DNA of 64,000 bases from Dichetophora obliterata (taxonomy: Eukaryota; Arthropoda; Insecta; Diptera; Sciomyzidae): NCBI GenBank assembly GCA_963920525.1, contig OY986439.1, positions 16,940,319 to 17,004,318 of the forward strand. The letters are read 5' to 3'. Of the stretch, positions 11,655 through 24,944 are shown one piece after another. The notes beneath the pieces are model-generated. The model made no database searches and was not told the DNA's origin. It worked only from the letters and a program-made list of their open reading frames with translations. A program made the position numbers and the translations under genes. How positions within the stretch are numbered: position 1 is the first letter of the stretch; every line of letters starts with the position of its first letter.

Positions 11655-14600
11655 CCCTGTTTTGCAGAGAGCCAGCCGCCAGCAGCAGCATCAACACCGT
11701 CGACAACATTGGTGTTTTTTTGTCTGACCATGTGAGGGGCTTTTCTTTGCTCCTCGCGGTGTAAGTAATTGTTGTTTTTTTCGGTTCCGTCAACTCCCCC
11801 ATACTTTCACATTAGTTACGTTTGTAAGTAGGGTTGCACAGTGGGCTGAATTGTGCTGAAGTAAAGGCATAGCACTTGCTTCAGTACTTTTTATATTGCT
11901 CATGTTGTGCAGCTCTCTTGCAGCCGTAACTAATTACCTTATATGCCCATATTTGTTTGATTTTTGCATGGTGCGGAAATGTCGGGTCATTTTCGCAAAG
12001 ATTTCTGCAATGTTCGTGGACTGAGGGCGAATTTTTTCTCGGTCTATGTACATTGTACTCTACATAGGCCTCAAATAATGACCCTGAGCGAGACCCAGGT
12101 GGCCGAGGATGCAGATCCACTGGATTTTCACATACCTGGGTATCGCTTACTGCCATTGTTTTCCTTGCATAAGGGCATTGCCCTTTTTATAAGAACTGAT
12201 GTAGCGTACCAGTGTGAGCGGAGTCTGAACGTGACCGATCCAGAGTTTAGCTCAATGTGGGTTAGGTTCAGGCTTCGCTCGCACTTGCTGCATTTCTGTT
12301 TTATTTATAGAAGCCCGAATCTAGGGAGAGAGCCCACTTTTAACAAACTGGACTCTCTCTCTGATTCGATCACGCATATTTTGGGGTTGTTTCCTGACAG
12401 TGAGATCGTTGTAGCAGGCGATTTCAATGTCCACAACCCGGCTTGGTTACGTCACTCGGGCCCATTGACACCTGTTGGGCAATATGTTGAGCTATTTGCT
12501 GAATCGGACCAATTGATTCAACTAGTGAAGGAACCCACTTTTTTCCCCCAAAGTGATTTGCAAAGCCATAACATCCTTGACCTTTTTCTGACTTCACATC
12601 ATGAAAAATATGATGTGAGTGTCAACGCACCTCTTGGTAACTCGCACCATTGTACCATCTCCGCTGTTTTTCCATATTCTAACCCCTGCACCTCTACGCA
12701 TAAAGCCCCGAAGAGGACTGCATGGTTGTATGGAAAGACAAATTGGACTGCGTTAAATAATTTTTATCGCCGCTTCAATTGGAAATTATGTTTCGCTGAT
12801 AGAAATGTGAATGCCGCGGCTGTTATGGTACAAGCAATTATTTTATTGGGTATGCGGTCTTTCATACCCAATAAGATGAGAAGCATTAAACTAAGAGATC
12901 ACTCATGGTTTAATGAGACTTGCAGAATTGCAGTCAGGTCCAAAGTGGAAGCTTTTCAGAATTGGCGTTCTAACAAGAATACCGACACTAAAATACTTCG
13001 CATCGAGGCAAGGAATCGCTGTAATGCAATTTTAAAACGCGAAAAGTTTCTGCACGAGGCTCGCATTAGAGAACAGGTTTTTCTCTGCCCCAAAGGGAGC
13101 AAAAATTTTTGGTCATTTGTTAAAAGAGTTAAGAACCAGACATCGTCATTGATTCCAGCTCTTTTAAAAGATGACCAAATCTTCACTGACTCGGCTGACA
13201 AAGCGAACCTATTGGCTAGATTGTTTGCACGAAATTCCACTCTCTCGGATAGCAATCAGCCACTGCCCTTTGATGAGGGTGGATCTTCTGCAATGCAGGA
13301 GATATACTTTCGAACGAGAACAGTTAAAAGGGTCCTTACAAATCTCAACGTAAACAAAGCCTCTGGTCCTGATGGCATACCGCCAATTGTGCTTAAAATG
13401 TGTGCTTCTTCGCTGGCTCAGCCTTTGCGCAACCTTTTCAACATCTCCTACAGAACAGGAATATTTCCATCTTGTTGGAAGGTGGCAAATGTCCAGCCGG
13501 TACCTAAAAAGGGTGATGCCACGAACCCTACAAACTACCGACCCATTGCGATATGCTCTACGCTTTCCAAAGTTATGGAGAGCGTAATAAACTTCAACGT
13601 TATGAGCTATCTGGAGCACAACCAACTGCTCAGTGACCTTCAGTATGGTTTCCGTAGGGCTCGCTCTACTGGTGATCTTATGGCGTTCTTAACCGAAGAA
13701 TGGAATAAATGCGTTCACTTTTTCGGCGAGAGCAGGGTTGTTGCTCTGGATATTTCAAAAGCGTTCGACCGAGTGTGGCATAAAGCGCTCGTGTCAAAAC
13801 TTGCTGCATATGGTTTTGGTGGTAACTGTGCTCGATGGATCACGTGTTTTCTCAAGGACAGAACGATTCGAGTCGTAGTTGACGGTATTTCGTCCGAGAA
13901 GCACGCCATCAATGCAGGAGTACCGCAGGGTTCAGTTCTATCGCCAACCTTGTTTCTGGTTTTTATCAACGACCTTCTGTCGTTGACGCATAACCCAATA
14001 CATTCGTTTGCGGACGACAGCAGCATTTGTCATTCATATTCATTCAAAAAACGCCCAAGCTCTATGGAGATTGAGAGAAAAAGGCAAAATATGAATGACA
14101 CACTCCTTAACAATCTACAAAAAATCTCCGAGTGGGGTTTTGCTAATAGAGTAGAGTTCAATGCAAGCAAGACCCAGTGTTGTCTGTTAACCCAGAAGCG
14201 AGTGAATTGCCCTTAAGCTCCTCTCATTATGAATGGTGTGGATCTTGTGGAATCAGCCGCTCTTGACGTTCTGGGCATATCGATTCAATCTGATCTTCGT
14301 TGGAATGATCATATTTTCGATGTGTCGAAAGAAGCGGGCAAGTGCCCAAGTTTTCTAAAACGGTGCAAAAAATATTTCACTTCAGCTGATCTTCGCATGA
14401 TCTACACCTCATATATTAGGCCAAAAATGGAGTACAATTCGCACATTTGGGCAGGGGCTTCAAGATCTTATTTGGAGCTTCTGGACCGAATTTAACGTCG
14501 TGCGATATATTTGATAGGAGATGAAAGTATTTCATCCTCTCTCAACTCTCTTGAGCATCGACGTAATGTAGGTTGCCTAAGCCTTCTGTATAGGTATTAC

Positions 14601-14956
14601 CATGGGAAGTGTTCAAGGGAGATACATGGCCTGACGCCACCAGCTCGTGTGTTTCCCAGGTCCACTCGTGCAGCTGTCCAAGCCCACCCCTTTACCATTG
14701 CATCGATGCCTAATAGAACCTCGCATTACCGTGATAATTCGTTCTTTGGTCGCACGGTTAAGTTGTGGAATAGTCTCCCTGCGAGTGTGTTTCCCGGCAG
14801 TTTTGAGCTGTGCAAATTTAAAACAAATCTTCACCGACACTACTCCATCTATCCACCCTCCAACTAACTATCACCCATCTTCCGAATCAACACAATGCTT
14901 ACACATTAATAGGGGGAAACCCCTGAGCGTTTGTTCAGTCTACAAAAAAAAAAACT
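11655..14956 (+). mobile_element. Nearly full-length LINE (jockey/R1-like) with poly-A
   Basis: A GC-richer 5' leader (from about 11,655, edge uncertain) precedes the endonuclease/reverse-transcriptase ORF. The 3' UTR after 14,867 ends in an A-run at 14,944-14,956. A related 3' end occurs at 60,421-60,535, which confirms the family boundary. No gag-like ORF1 with CCHC knuckles lies upstream, so either this family lacks one or it was lost here. Immediately downstream is a minus-strand jockey fragment. Confidence 0.7.
11964..14867 (+). pseudogene. LINE endonuclease-reverse transcriptase ORF, two stops
   Basis: One frame of 968 codons, broken only by TAA at 14,214-14,216 and TAA at 14,493-14,495. 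The N-terminal APE-type endonuclease shows CNVRGLRANF (about residue 15), LSETQV (E43) and AGDFNVHNPAW (D153). The usual C-terminal SDH catalytic motif reads NSHHC near residues 226-230, so the aspartate is replaced. Reverse transcriptase blocks follow: KASGPDGIPPIVLK, NYRPIAICSTLSKVME, YGFRRARSTGDL, ALDISKAFDRVWHKAL, AGVPQGSVLSPTLFLVFIND and SFADDSSI (FADD box at residues 682-685). The C-terminal region has RPKMEYNSHIWAG and a KLWNSLPASVFP block. The element would have been self-mobilising. This copy is dead or nearly so. Start codon is the first ATG of the frame and is not otherwise supported. Confidence 0.85.
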
Positions 14957-14979
14957 CTTGTTTTTTCATTTTGACGTGC

Positions 14980-15745
14980 TCAACCCATCGCAGCTTGGCA
15001 TCCAAGTTCATACCAAGGTACTTCGCTGTGTTTGAGTATGGAATTTGTGAACCAAAAACGATCACTGGAAATTGCAGGATTTTTTGTTGGTAAAATCTAC
15101 GTGAATTGATTTAGTGTGGTTCAGCCTTATTCGTCACTAGTTTGCCCACTTTGTGATTAAATCAAAAGAGTGCTGAAGTTTTCGTACCGATTCTACTTCG
15201 TTCTTTCCAACTGCGATGATCGCGGTGTCATCAGCAAATGTTAAAATGGAGCTATCTGTTGAGGTTGGTATGTCTCTAGTGAAAAAGGTATACAAGACTG
15301 GGCCCAGGATACTTCCTTGTGGAACGTCCGCGTTGATTCGCATTAGCTCTGAATAAGAATTGTCTTTTTTAATTCGAAAAAATCGCTGTATAAGATACGA
15401 TTCTAATATGGCTGTGTATTGTGATGGAAAAATTTTTCTCAATTCATATAAAAGTCCTTTATGCCAGACCTTATCAAGGCTTGGGCAACATCCAAGAACA
15501 CCGCAGAACAGACGATTTTGTCTTCTAGTGGTTTTTCTTTTATATCGGTAATTCTATGGAATTGGTCAATGGTGCGATGTTTGTTTCGGAAATCAAACTT
15601 GGTATTAATTTGTTGCAATCAATGATTGGCTTAAGTCTTTCAAGCAGTACTTTCTCGAACAGTTTCGACATAATAGGCAAAAGAGATATGGGTCTGTAAG
15701 CTGAGACCTCATGTGGATTTTTTCGAGGTTTACCTACCATTATAA
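14980..15745 (-). pseudogene. jockey-type reverse transcriptase fragment
   Basis: Read on the minus strand, pieces appear in RT order. The first is YRPISLLPIMSKLFEKVLLE (15,740-15,600). A frameshifted stretch, FDFRNKHRTIDQFHRI, follows. Then come the thumb-side ILESYLIQRFF, VPQGSILGPVLYTFFTRDIP and FADDTAII (15,442-15,137), and finally HTKSIHVDFTN and YSNTAKYLGMNLDAKLRW (15,110-14,985). These match the jockey element layout closely. At least two frameshifts and a missing 3' part make it non-functional. It ends against the poly-A of the neighbouring plus-strand LINE. The rest of this jockey copy is not found on the other side of that LINE, so the LINE did not simply insert into it. Confidence 0.8.
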
Positions 15746-15830
15746 CCTCATATCACAGATAATATAATAGAAAGATGTGCCACCGCCATAAAAGCAAGTG
15801 GAACAGTAAAATTTAAATGTGGATTTATCA

Positions 15831-18785
15831 TAAATCCACATAAAAGCTTTATGAGAGTCAGCGAGCGACCGATTTAAAGCTTTTGAGAGCGAGAGAATAA
15901 GTAAGCGACAACGTGAGCAAATGTAAGCATAATATTGAAAAGCAATAAAAATTATATGTAAAAATTTGATGCATGAAACATCTATATAAACGATGTAGCT
16001 GCCAACAAAATGTAGCAGAATTTCATTAGGTTTTACTTAAAAAATGTAGATAATTTGTATACTAAACTACCCTACGAACATTTTATAATTTAAAGTTATT
16101 ATATTTTTTTGTATTATCTCTTTTCTTTTTGTTATATAATTTCAAGAATCTAATATCATAAAGATAACATAATCTAGGTATATTTTGTGTGTTGACTTGG
16201 TTTTTTTTTGCCGTTTTCCACATGATATTTTTAGTGTTATATTATTGTTAGGACGATTCCATCAGTTGAAGCTTAGCTGCGAATAATGTTGTAAGCAATA
16301 TTTTGTAAGTGTTTTTTTGCGGAAAAATTTTTTATTTAACTACTTTTATATATTTTTATTATATTATTGCAAATACATGCTTTACTATATGAAAAGTATT
16401 CAGAAATTCAATTTTCAATTGTTCTTATTTATACAACAAAAACATTTTTGAGTTATTTTTTGAGTAAAAATTCAATATTTTGGACCGTTTTCGAAAAAAA
16501 ATTAAAGAATATATTCACTGACTTAACGCTGCAGTTGAAACTATTTTTGCAAAGTACTTTTTTTAAAACTTTGATCAAAAAAATTTGAATTAAATATATT
16601 TAAAAATAGCGGATATATTTGCATCGAAAGTCAAAGTTTTGAATTTCCTTTTCTTTTTTTCTCATTCTTGGGGAACGATGTCTAATGAAAAAGTCATTGT
16701 ACCTAAAATTTCTAAAATTCTACAGATATGTGAATGTTTTTGGTATTAAAATTACTGAAATTTTTAAATTTAATTTGCGAAAAATTTTATCCAAGAAATA
16801 TTTTCAATATCAAAATTTACGCAAGTGAAAATGGGTGGAATGAGCGTGATCAAAACTAAGTATGCTTCAATCTAATCTAGGATGCACACATTATGTGTAC
16901 TCAAATTGAGCGAAGTCCGTTAAGCCATTTAGATTTGTATAAACAATTGTCAATTAAACAAACAAACCATAAAATAAGTTTTATTAATATAGACTTTGTG
17001 TTAAATTGTATGAGTATTATAAAACGATTGCAATAGGAAAAGAATTGAAGAATTTTAAAAAAATTTTCGATTTTTTTAAGTTTTGAAAAATATGTCCTCA
17101 GTTATGATCCTATAACTTCAAAAGTATTTTTTCGTTTTACAAAAATTATACATGTTTGCAAATATGACGTTTATATCTTTCATTTAAGTTATCATTTGTA
17201 TTGATCTAACAGTTTTTGTATAAATTTTCTAAATACTACATTTGTGAAAGAGTTTAAAAATATGGTTAATACTCAAAATTACCTCCTATACAGGCCAAAT
17301 ATGCGATATCGGATAGCTTTATAATTGTATTTCGTAAAGCCTCAGAATTCGGTATTCGACCACAATTTACAAGTAGCGTTTCTCTGATAACATGTGATGG
17401 GCGTTGGGCAAGGGGGAATGACACCTCCATTACTTTCTATAAAGTATATTTACTCAAATTAGTGATATCGAATTGCTTTGGAGTTATAGGCCGCATAGCC
17501 TCGGAATTCGATATTCGACTACAATTTACACGTTTCACTGATAACATGTTATGGGCGTTACCCCTCCCACACAACTGAAATGTTTGATATTGAATAGCTT
17601 TGGAGTTATACGAGGCCGCACAGCATCGGAATTCGGTACTCGACCACAATTTACTCGTGCCGTTTCACTGATATCATGTTTTGGGCGTTTGGCAACGGGG
17701 GCGTGGCAGCGACACACAGTGTTTCAGCTATTTATTTATACCAGCGCGAAGATATCGTTGTTTTGTTTTGATTTAGTTTTGATGTATCTTTTTACGTTAT
17801 TTCCGTTATTTTACTCATTTCGAAGAGTTTACAGTGTTGCAAATCCTATTATAACGTAAAATTGCGGTTTAGCTATTTTTAAATTTAGCTAAAAACGCTA
17901 AGAACATTGTATGTAAACAAAATCTTAAGTTAAATATATGATAATTGGGTTTATAAAGTCTGAAGAATTTTTTAAGTATGAACTCACCACGTCGACTTTT
18001 ATGCAGGTAGTTTTGAGCATTTTTACTAAAACCGAAATACGTAAATGTCCAATCTGCTACAATCATACTTTTTACCTTAATATTTTAGTTGAAATATTTT
18101 TTTTAACAACAAAGTAAAAATAAAACCAAAATATATATCAAAGTCATATTTTTGCGCACTTTAATATGGGGGAAATGTTAAATAAACTGTATATTTTAAA
18201 CTCTTTTACAAATTTAGTATTCAGAAAATGTCTACAAAATCGTACAAATAATCGCATAAATAAAAATTTAAGTAAAAGGTATAAATTTCTCATTTGTAAA
18301 TATTTATAAAACTTGTAAAATAAATGAACATTTTTAGAGTTATAGGATCACGACTGGGGAAATATTTTTCAAATCTCAAAAAAGTCGAAAATTCTTCTAA
18401 AAAAAATTCGAACCAACCTGGAAAAGTCTTAATGATTTTTATTATCTAGAAAAAATACTCAATCGAACAATGTCGTTTTCGTCGCGCAAACTTTTTTCAA
18501 ATTGTTTACCACTGTTATTAATTTGTTATTCACTTTTAAATAAAAATTCAATGAATAAAAAATTTTGTTATTCACTACTATTTTATAAATAAAATGTTCG
18601 CTATTAATTTTTTTATTAAGTTTTTATTCATTATTAATTTTTTATTCATTATAAATTTCGTATTCATTTCTAATTTGTCATTCACTTTTGAATAATAAAT
18701 AAAATGAAAAAATCTTGTTATTCTCTGTGGAATAATGAACCAAATTAATAATAAATAAAAAACTAATAATGACTATAAAATTCGT
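15831..18785. repeat. Arm 1 of a distant inverted repeat (interrupted copy)
   Basis: Segments 15,831-16,760 and 18,187-18,785 together match, in inverted orientation, the contiguous block 41,130-42,667. The edge at 15,831 is marked by a palindrome, ATGTGGATTTATCATAAATCCACAT. Between the two segments lies 1.43 kb of extra DNA. That DNA includes 17,030-17,270, itself an inverted copy of 18,187-18,420, and three tandem units (17,290-17,720). No protein domain is seen. Probably a non-autonomous element of unknown class. Divergence between arms looks moderate. Confidence 0.65.
17290..17720. repeat. Three tandem units of a DINE/Helitron-like dispersed repeat
   Basis: Units starting near 17,310, 17,465 and 17,588 share GATAT.GA.T.GCTTT, GCCTC.GAATTCG.TATTCGAC.ACAATTTAC and TTTC.CTGATA.CATGT.ATGGGCGTT. 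The same block occurs inverted near 27,640-27,780. Overlapping small open frames on both strands come from the repeat. Confidence 0.65.
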
Positions 18786-21599
18786 TCTAATATTATAAAA
18801 GATAGGTATATAAAAATTTGTACTTATAAACCAATAAAACAGTATTTTCGCTTTCCTGAAAACTTTTGCTTTTGTAGATAGACATTTTTGAATATAAGCC
18901 CTCGTTCTACTAATTTTTTTTGAGCTATATATTTATTATTAAAATACCAAATATAAGAAAAAGTTGTTTAAAAGATATCTCTTTTACTGAAGGCAGCAAC
19001 TTTATCTTAACTAATAAGGAATTTTAGTTCATTTGTTGACTTTCGAGCGGAAAGGATCGTCTGGCTAGGGCTCACGAGCGGGAGCAGTTTAGAAATGTTT
19101 GGCTGGATTCAGTTTGCGAGTGAACGCATTGTTAAAAAAGGTCCAGCTCCATTTCGAGAACAGGAATTAAAAAAAGGGCAGACTTTAGAGGGAGAGCGAC
19201 AAAAATTCGTTAAGTATTATGACATCTCAAACTGGAGCGATTTTCCTGTTTCCTGAAATTTATATAAAGTTTCAGTGATGATTCTTGGTATTATCTCCTA
19301 ACTAAAATGTCTCCAATGAATTGTGTGAATGGTATAAAATAAAAACAACTAAATTTCCTTGCATACTCCATAAGCTCATCCCAACCAACTCTGACTTGCA
19401 TACATAAATGAACCATAATGCGACTGCAGCTTCTTGACCAAATTGTATTGGATTCACTGAAAGCATTCTGTTGCTGTTAGCTACCACTTCTTTTTTTAAT
19501 GTTTGACTTCATATTTTTGTGTTCTTAATCCACTTTGCAAACATAATGTTATATTATATTATGCTTTATTTTTTTCTTTTCTTTTTCACTTCATCTCTTT
19601 AACATAAAAATGAAATTAGTAAAATAAAAAAGTCTTTTTTATTAACGATAAAGTTTTGCAAATAATTATGAAAATTGTATTTTACATTCGTGTTGAATTT
19701 CTTCAAAGAGCAAAAGTTTTGCCAAGTACATGACTGGAATTTTTAAATGTTCATTTTGTGCGTTTTAAGATCTAAGGATTAAACATGAATTCAAGCGCGA
19801 AAATAAGTAGAAGGATGCGCATTTGGGAATAGATGAAAATAGAATAAAATAAAATGTTGAACATTGTGAGGAAATTGCTTAAAAATTTTAAAAATTTATT
19901 TGAGAAAACTAAAGAGTAATTTTTCAAACCACTGGAATAAAGAATTCTTCAAAGACATTTACTTTTTATCAAGTTCTAAAGAAATGTTTATTGCACTTTT
20001 ATACTCAGAATTGTCTCTCATTGCTTCCTCTTCTGTAATTTGATTATAATTAAACAAGCAGGTTTTTGCTTCTTTTTGATGGTTATGGAAGGCTTAAATT
20101 GATACGATTGTAACAATAATAACAATAACTTCAATTAGCATGCATTGCACGAGTTGTTGCTCCCTCACTCCTTAGAAACCTTTCATAATCACCGTTAGCA
20201 ATTCAACCACTATATAATAATTAATTAACTAATTAATAAATAAACTAATTAACTGTTTGCTGAACACAAAATTTTCATTTGATTCTTGTCTCAGAATAAA
20301 GATATACCCTAACCACACGTATCACCAACACCACCACCGCCACCACCACTAATTATAACTACGCATTCATAACATTATACACACAAACTTGTCCGACATT
20401 TTTTTCCAATACCTGCTCAGCCGACCGATTTTATTTTACTACGTATTATAATTAACACTAACTCAACCCAGACAAGCAGAATACCTACCATCCAAGTCAT
20501 TCGAGTCATCTGAACAGCATTTTCATGCCTCATCCATACCGCCCATTCGATGTCACTAAATGAAGCCAAGGCGAAAAATTCTAATTCAATGAAGTGAATC
20601 GGCAGAATAAGTAGCCGCCGGGCTTGACTGAACCTTGAATTTTGTGTTTGCCGTGTTGTAGTGATTGTAGTAGTAGTAGTTAGTTGTTGATGTTGTACTG
20701 GTATACAAGCCAGAACACAGAGAATAAATAAATAAATAAAACTCGACACCATTAGCACTTTTTCAAATCAATGATTACGACACCCTTCTCCCCCTTCCTC
20801 ATCAAATATTTCCATTAACATCCTTCTGGAATCTACTTGAGACCGCAAAATGCCCATCAGCGCTCACGTAATTATGTCATTTGTTATTGTTCGTGCGAAA
20901 CATGATCCGTATTCAACCTAACCTGTCTGTGCGTACACTTTAGCCACATCCACTTGGGAGTCACCTTCTTCTGTGATGTCTGTGATGCCTGTGACTGTTG
21001 TTGTTGTACGGCATGTTTATATTTCATCTGATTCCTGTGTTTTTTTTTTCTTATTCTAACATCTATTCTGTTGTCATCTCATGAGATATTTGTAAATGGT
21101 ATAAATATTTGATAAAGCATCATCAGCTGCGTGCTATGTTTTTTTTTGCTACTTTTGACGTCAAATGATAACAGAAGCTATGGGTAAGTGAACGAAGGTG
21201 ATAACTTTGCTGTAGTCAATGTTTAGTGCTTGAGATGTAGTTCCTTTGTATTTCCTTAAGAGGAAAGCTTTTGAAAAAAATCATTACTAAATATCATTAC
21301 CTATTAGTAATATTGCTGATCCTGAGCGAATATTATGTAAGACTAGTAAGCCCGTGTGGCATGAAAACGCCAAAATCAAACATACCTAGATTTTATTTTA
21401 AGCTATTGAATAGATTTTAAACTGATCAAAATTGAAATGAAATTAATTTTGGCCTTTTTGCAATACATGCGGTATTTCTTATTAAATTTTTGTATAAATT
21501 TTTAAAAATTAAAAATTTTCCGATCGACATTTTAGAAATCTTTTTCAACTGCAAGAAATCATTCCAGTATTACTTTGACATTTAATATATCAATTCATA
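18786..21599. other. Non-coding, AT-rich DNA
   Basis: No supported gene. The section 20,280-21,010 is somewhat richer in C/T, with CCA-rich and CTT-rich tracts and TAAATAAATAAAT near 20,725. A 113-codon minus frame there (20,417-20,758) starts with a hydrophobic segment. It also contains a TTTTTITTTR run and has no family resemblance. I do not call it. Confidence 0.45.
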
Positions 21600-21607
21600 G
21601 TTTTAGC

Positions 21608-24600
21608 CAGTGGTGCCAACTACACAGAAATTTCGGAATTCTACGGATATTTAAGCCTTGCACAGATAAACGGACAACAGTGACAAAATAAGGTAAATCT
21701 ATGGATTTTCAAGAATATCACACAGAATTTCGTGAGCCAGTAGGCAGCCTCATTTGAGGAGAGTGTATACAGCTTAACCCATTAATGCCCACCACCAAAA
21801 CTCGTTGAGTTTATTTTAAGAAATTTTCAGCATTAATTTGTTTTGAGAACCCTGAAGTTTAAGAAAAAATTCAAAGGATTTGGGTGTGGCGAATTGTGTT
21901 AACGTATAAGATCATAAAGAAATAAAAAAAAAACTTAAAAAATTAGAAATTGGAAAATTTTCATTTCGTAGCGCAGCCGTTCAACTCTAACCTAATGCAT
22001 TTTCTTAAATTATATTTTCTTTCTTCTTGATGTTTATAAAAAAAAATAACTCACCTGAGTAGAATTTTTCACTTTTCTTTGAAATACTGCACCTTAAACT
22101 GGCTGGAAAAAACAAATAAAAAGGCTTTAAAGGCAAATTTTAGAATTTTTGTGGAAATAGCATATTTTTGGCCTTCTCACTGTTGGAAGCAAAAGCTTTA
22201 CAGTTGCTGTGAATTATTGAAAAATGCTTTCATCGGGTATGACATATCATACGTTGTCATTAAAGGGTTAAAACATACTTAAAGTGTCTGTAAAATGTAT
22301 TTCAATGTTATTGTATATATAATGATTACAGATTTAAAAAATCTTATGTTCCTTTAAAATGAATAAAATTTTCGCTTTATTTTATGTTTTTAAGTTTTAG
22401 TGGCATCATCGTCACAATCAATTCATACTGAAAAATTGTGATAGTTTTGATCTGTGGCTCGTTCCTGTAACTCGTAGCGATCGTAGTTACCGACTCATAT
22501 TACCGATTTGACGTCACTCTGACGTCATTCTCACTTGCAATGTTTCTGTACGAATCTGAATCGATTTCTGTTCGATTCGTTCATTCCAAATCGATAAGCT
22601 GTCACATGTTCTGATTTCATTTCAATGGAACCTTTTGAAAAAGTGTTTCTGTACGTAAAGTGAATCGATAAAAATGTGTCACTTTTATCACTGGCTTTGT
22701 GGCAAGTGAGAATTCTACCGATTTATCTAATGCATGTAATGTTGTGTATTATTAGGTTATAAGTATTCGAAATATACCTTTAAAAATGGTTACTTTCATA
22801 TAAGTCGAATTTTTTTCTGATTGAAATATTTTGTTATTTTTAAAAAAGTTTTAGTTTTAAAGGTAATACAATTTATAAATAATGCCTACTTACCAGAGAA
22901 CTGCACAAGCCTGCTTGAAACTCTATTTGCATGAAGTTTCAAGTAAAGGAAAGCTTGATGCCTTCGGCAAAAAGCTTGAAAAGCTTAAAATTGAAGGCAA
23001 GTATCCAATTAAAGCAAGTATCCAAAAAAATCAATGAGCTTGTTTAGAGAGAGCTTAAGCGTAATAGGAATTTTAATGATTCTGTGGACTCAGTGGTTGG
23101 TAGTGTTAGGGGTAACTTATTTCGAAGATGATGTCAAACTTTAAAATTTAAGATGGCGGATAGAGTTGCCACCTATATTTTTTTTATTTTTGCGAATTAT
23201 TGTAATTTTGAAATTCTGACACCGGATTTGGTTTCGAATATAATGTCACAGTTTTAAAATTTAAGATGGAGGTTACGGTTGCCACATAAATTTTTACCAT
23301 AGTATTGCCACCTAATAATATGTATTTTTAAGAGTTTTAAATATCATTTATCAGTTTTAAGGGGTCGCTGATTTCGAATCTAAAGTCAGAATTTTAAAAT
23401 TCAAGATGGCGGATAGGGTTGCCACCTTGATTTTTTGTAGTTTTATGAATTCGGGTCGCTGAATCCGAATCCGCTGTCAAAATTTCCAAATTATGAAATT
23501 TTGAAATAGGGCTGCCACCTAATATTATGGCAATGGCGTATCGTAACGTATCGAGTCGAAACCAGAGTTAAAAAGTAGAAAACTTGACTTTTTTCACCAA
23601 CTCATATGGGGTAGAAACAAAATAGAATCACGTCAGACATACGATTCGTTTTTCAGAAGCCAGTCGCGAATTGTAAGGAAAAAATATATCAAGTTCCTGC
23701 ATATCAACTCAAAGCTTGATATTTTTTCAAGTAGCTTGATTTTCAATTTACTTGCTCCAGATCTCTGCTTCTTACATAAAAGTTAAAAATGTTAGCAAAA
23801 CAGTATTTGTTTGAGCTCTGAAAAAGTAACCGGTTGTATATATTTGCTAAGTTTTTGCACTAAGCACTAAGTGTAAAATATTTACATTATTTACAACCAT
23901 TAATGCACATCATTATAAAATAATTAATTTTCTTAAACTGCAAATATTCACTTTTTATTAACAAGACAAGCACCTATTTGTTATAAAGTAAAAAAAATAA
24001 TATATAATACTAAAATAATATATTCGAGTAAACAGCTGCTTGTCATTTGACTCAATTTCGCAACTTTTCTTCTCGATTTGTGTTCTTTTTCATCACGGTC
24101 CGAGTTTTTACCGATTTAAACGTACAGAAACATTAGTTGTCACGAAATCGGTAACTAGGGATCTATAACGGCTGACGTCACACAAATTGTTAACTTGCCG
24201 ATTTTGATACAGGAACGAGCTACTGGTCTCTATTGATCCGTAATCTGTCTAAGCTGTCCCAACCGAAAAGCTTTTTTATCCCTCTCCAAAGAAAGGTGAA
24301 AAGCTATTCTGTGTAATGAGCATAGATTTGTATACATAGATGCATGGTGAGAGTCAAATATTCAGTTGGGTGCTTAAAAAAGTTATGTTTGTGCCCAAAT
24401 GTAAAAACGATGTTATGAAGCACTTGCTTTGTTTATGTTAATGGCTTCAATTAAAGTACTGAAATCAGATTTGTTTCGCAATAAATTGTAGCAAACTAAC
24501 TTTTTAACACATTAAATAAATCAATTCTTGGCTCCAGATTCTTTAAAATTGATATAAGTTTTAGATATTATACTTATTTTGGCTCTTTACTTATTTGTGA

Positions 24601-24936
24601 CCTCCTGTGCTGTTCGTCACTATTTTGATCACTGTTGATACAAAAAGAGCTTTTTCAAAGTGCTCGGAATAAGAATTTGTATCAATTGTGGCTTCTGTAT
24701 CAATTGATACTGAGGTGTCTTTTGTAATTTTGTTAAAATAGAGCTGTTAATGCAAATTTTATTAAAAATCACATATACAAAAAAGTTTTAAAAAACTATT
24801 AATGACTTCAATTGAGTAATTTTATTAGCTGTTAGTTTTAAATTGAAAAAAAAAAAAATAAATTTGCTAACATGGACTTACACGGATTTTTATGTCGCAT
24901 TTGTGGATTTTTACTCTTCTCGGGTTGGCATCACTG
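21608..24936. mobile_element. hAT-type element with 8-bp target duplication
   Basis: Terminal inverted repeats begin CAGTGGTGCCAAC at 21,608 and end ...GTTGGCATCACTG at 24,936. They are flanked by a perfect 8-bp duplication GTTTTAGC (21,600-21,607 and 24,937-24,944). CAGTG ends and 8-bp duplications are diagnostic of hAT. Total length is 3,329 bp, but about 1.77 kb of that is a nested TIR element (22,454-24,223). No readable transposase was found in the remaining 1.56 kb, so this is a non-autonomous or fully decayed copy. Confidence 0.88.
22454..24223. mobile_element. TIR element nested in the hAT element
   Basis: Ends are inverted copies: GTGGCTCGTTCCTGTA at 22,454 and, on the other strand, GTAGCTCGTTCCTGTA ending at 24,223. 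Subterminal blocks with TGACGTCA, GTTACCGA and AATGTTTCTGTACG recur near both ends. The interior holds CAAGCTTGA-rich sequence and four diverged units of a GAATCTAAAGTCA...AAGATGGCGGATA..GTTGCCACCT repeat (23,111-23,520). No open frame. Target duplication not resolved. Confidence 0.7.
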
Positions 24937-24944
24937 GTTTTAGC

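Noticed and set aside
12956..14026. Several minus-strand frames of 99-138 codons
   Set aside because: Shadows of the plus-strand LINE ORF, which has clear RT motifs.
20417..20758. 113-codon minus-strand frame with a hydrophobic start
   Set aside because: No family resemblance, a threonine run from a CTA/GTA microsatellite, and no splice or promoter context. Could be chance.
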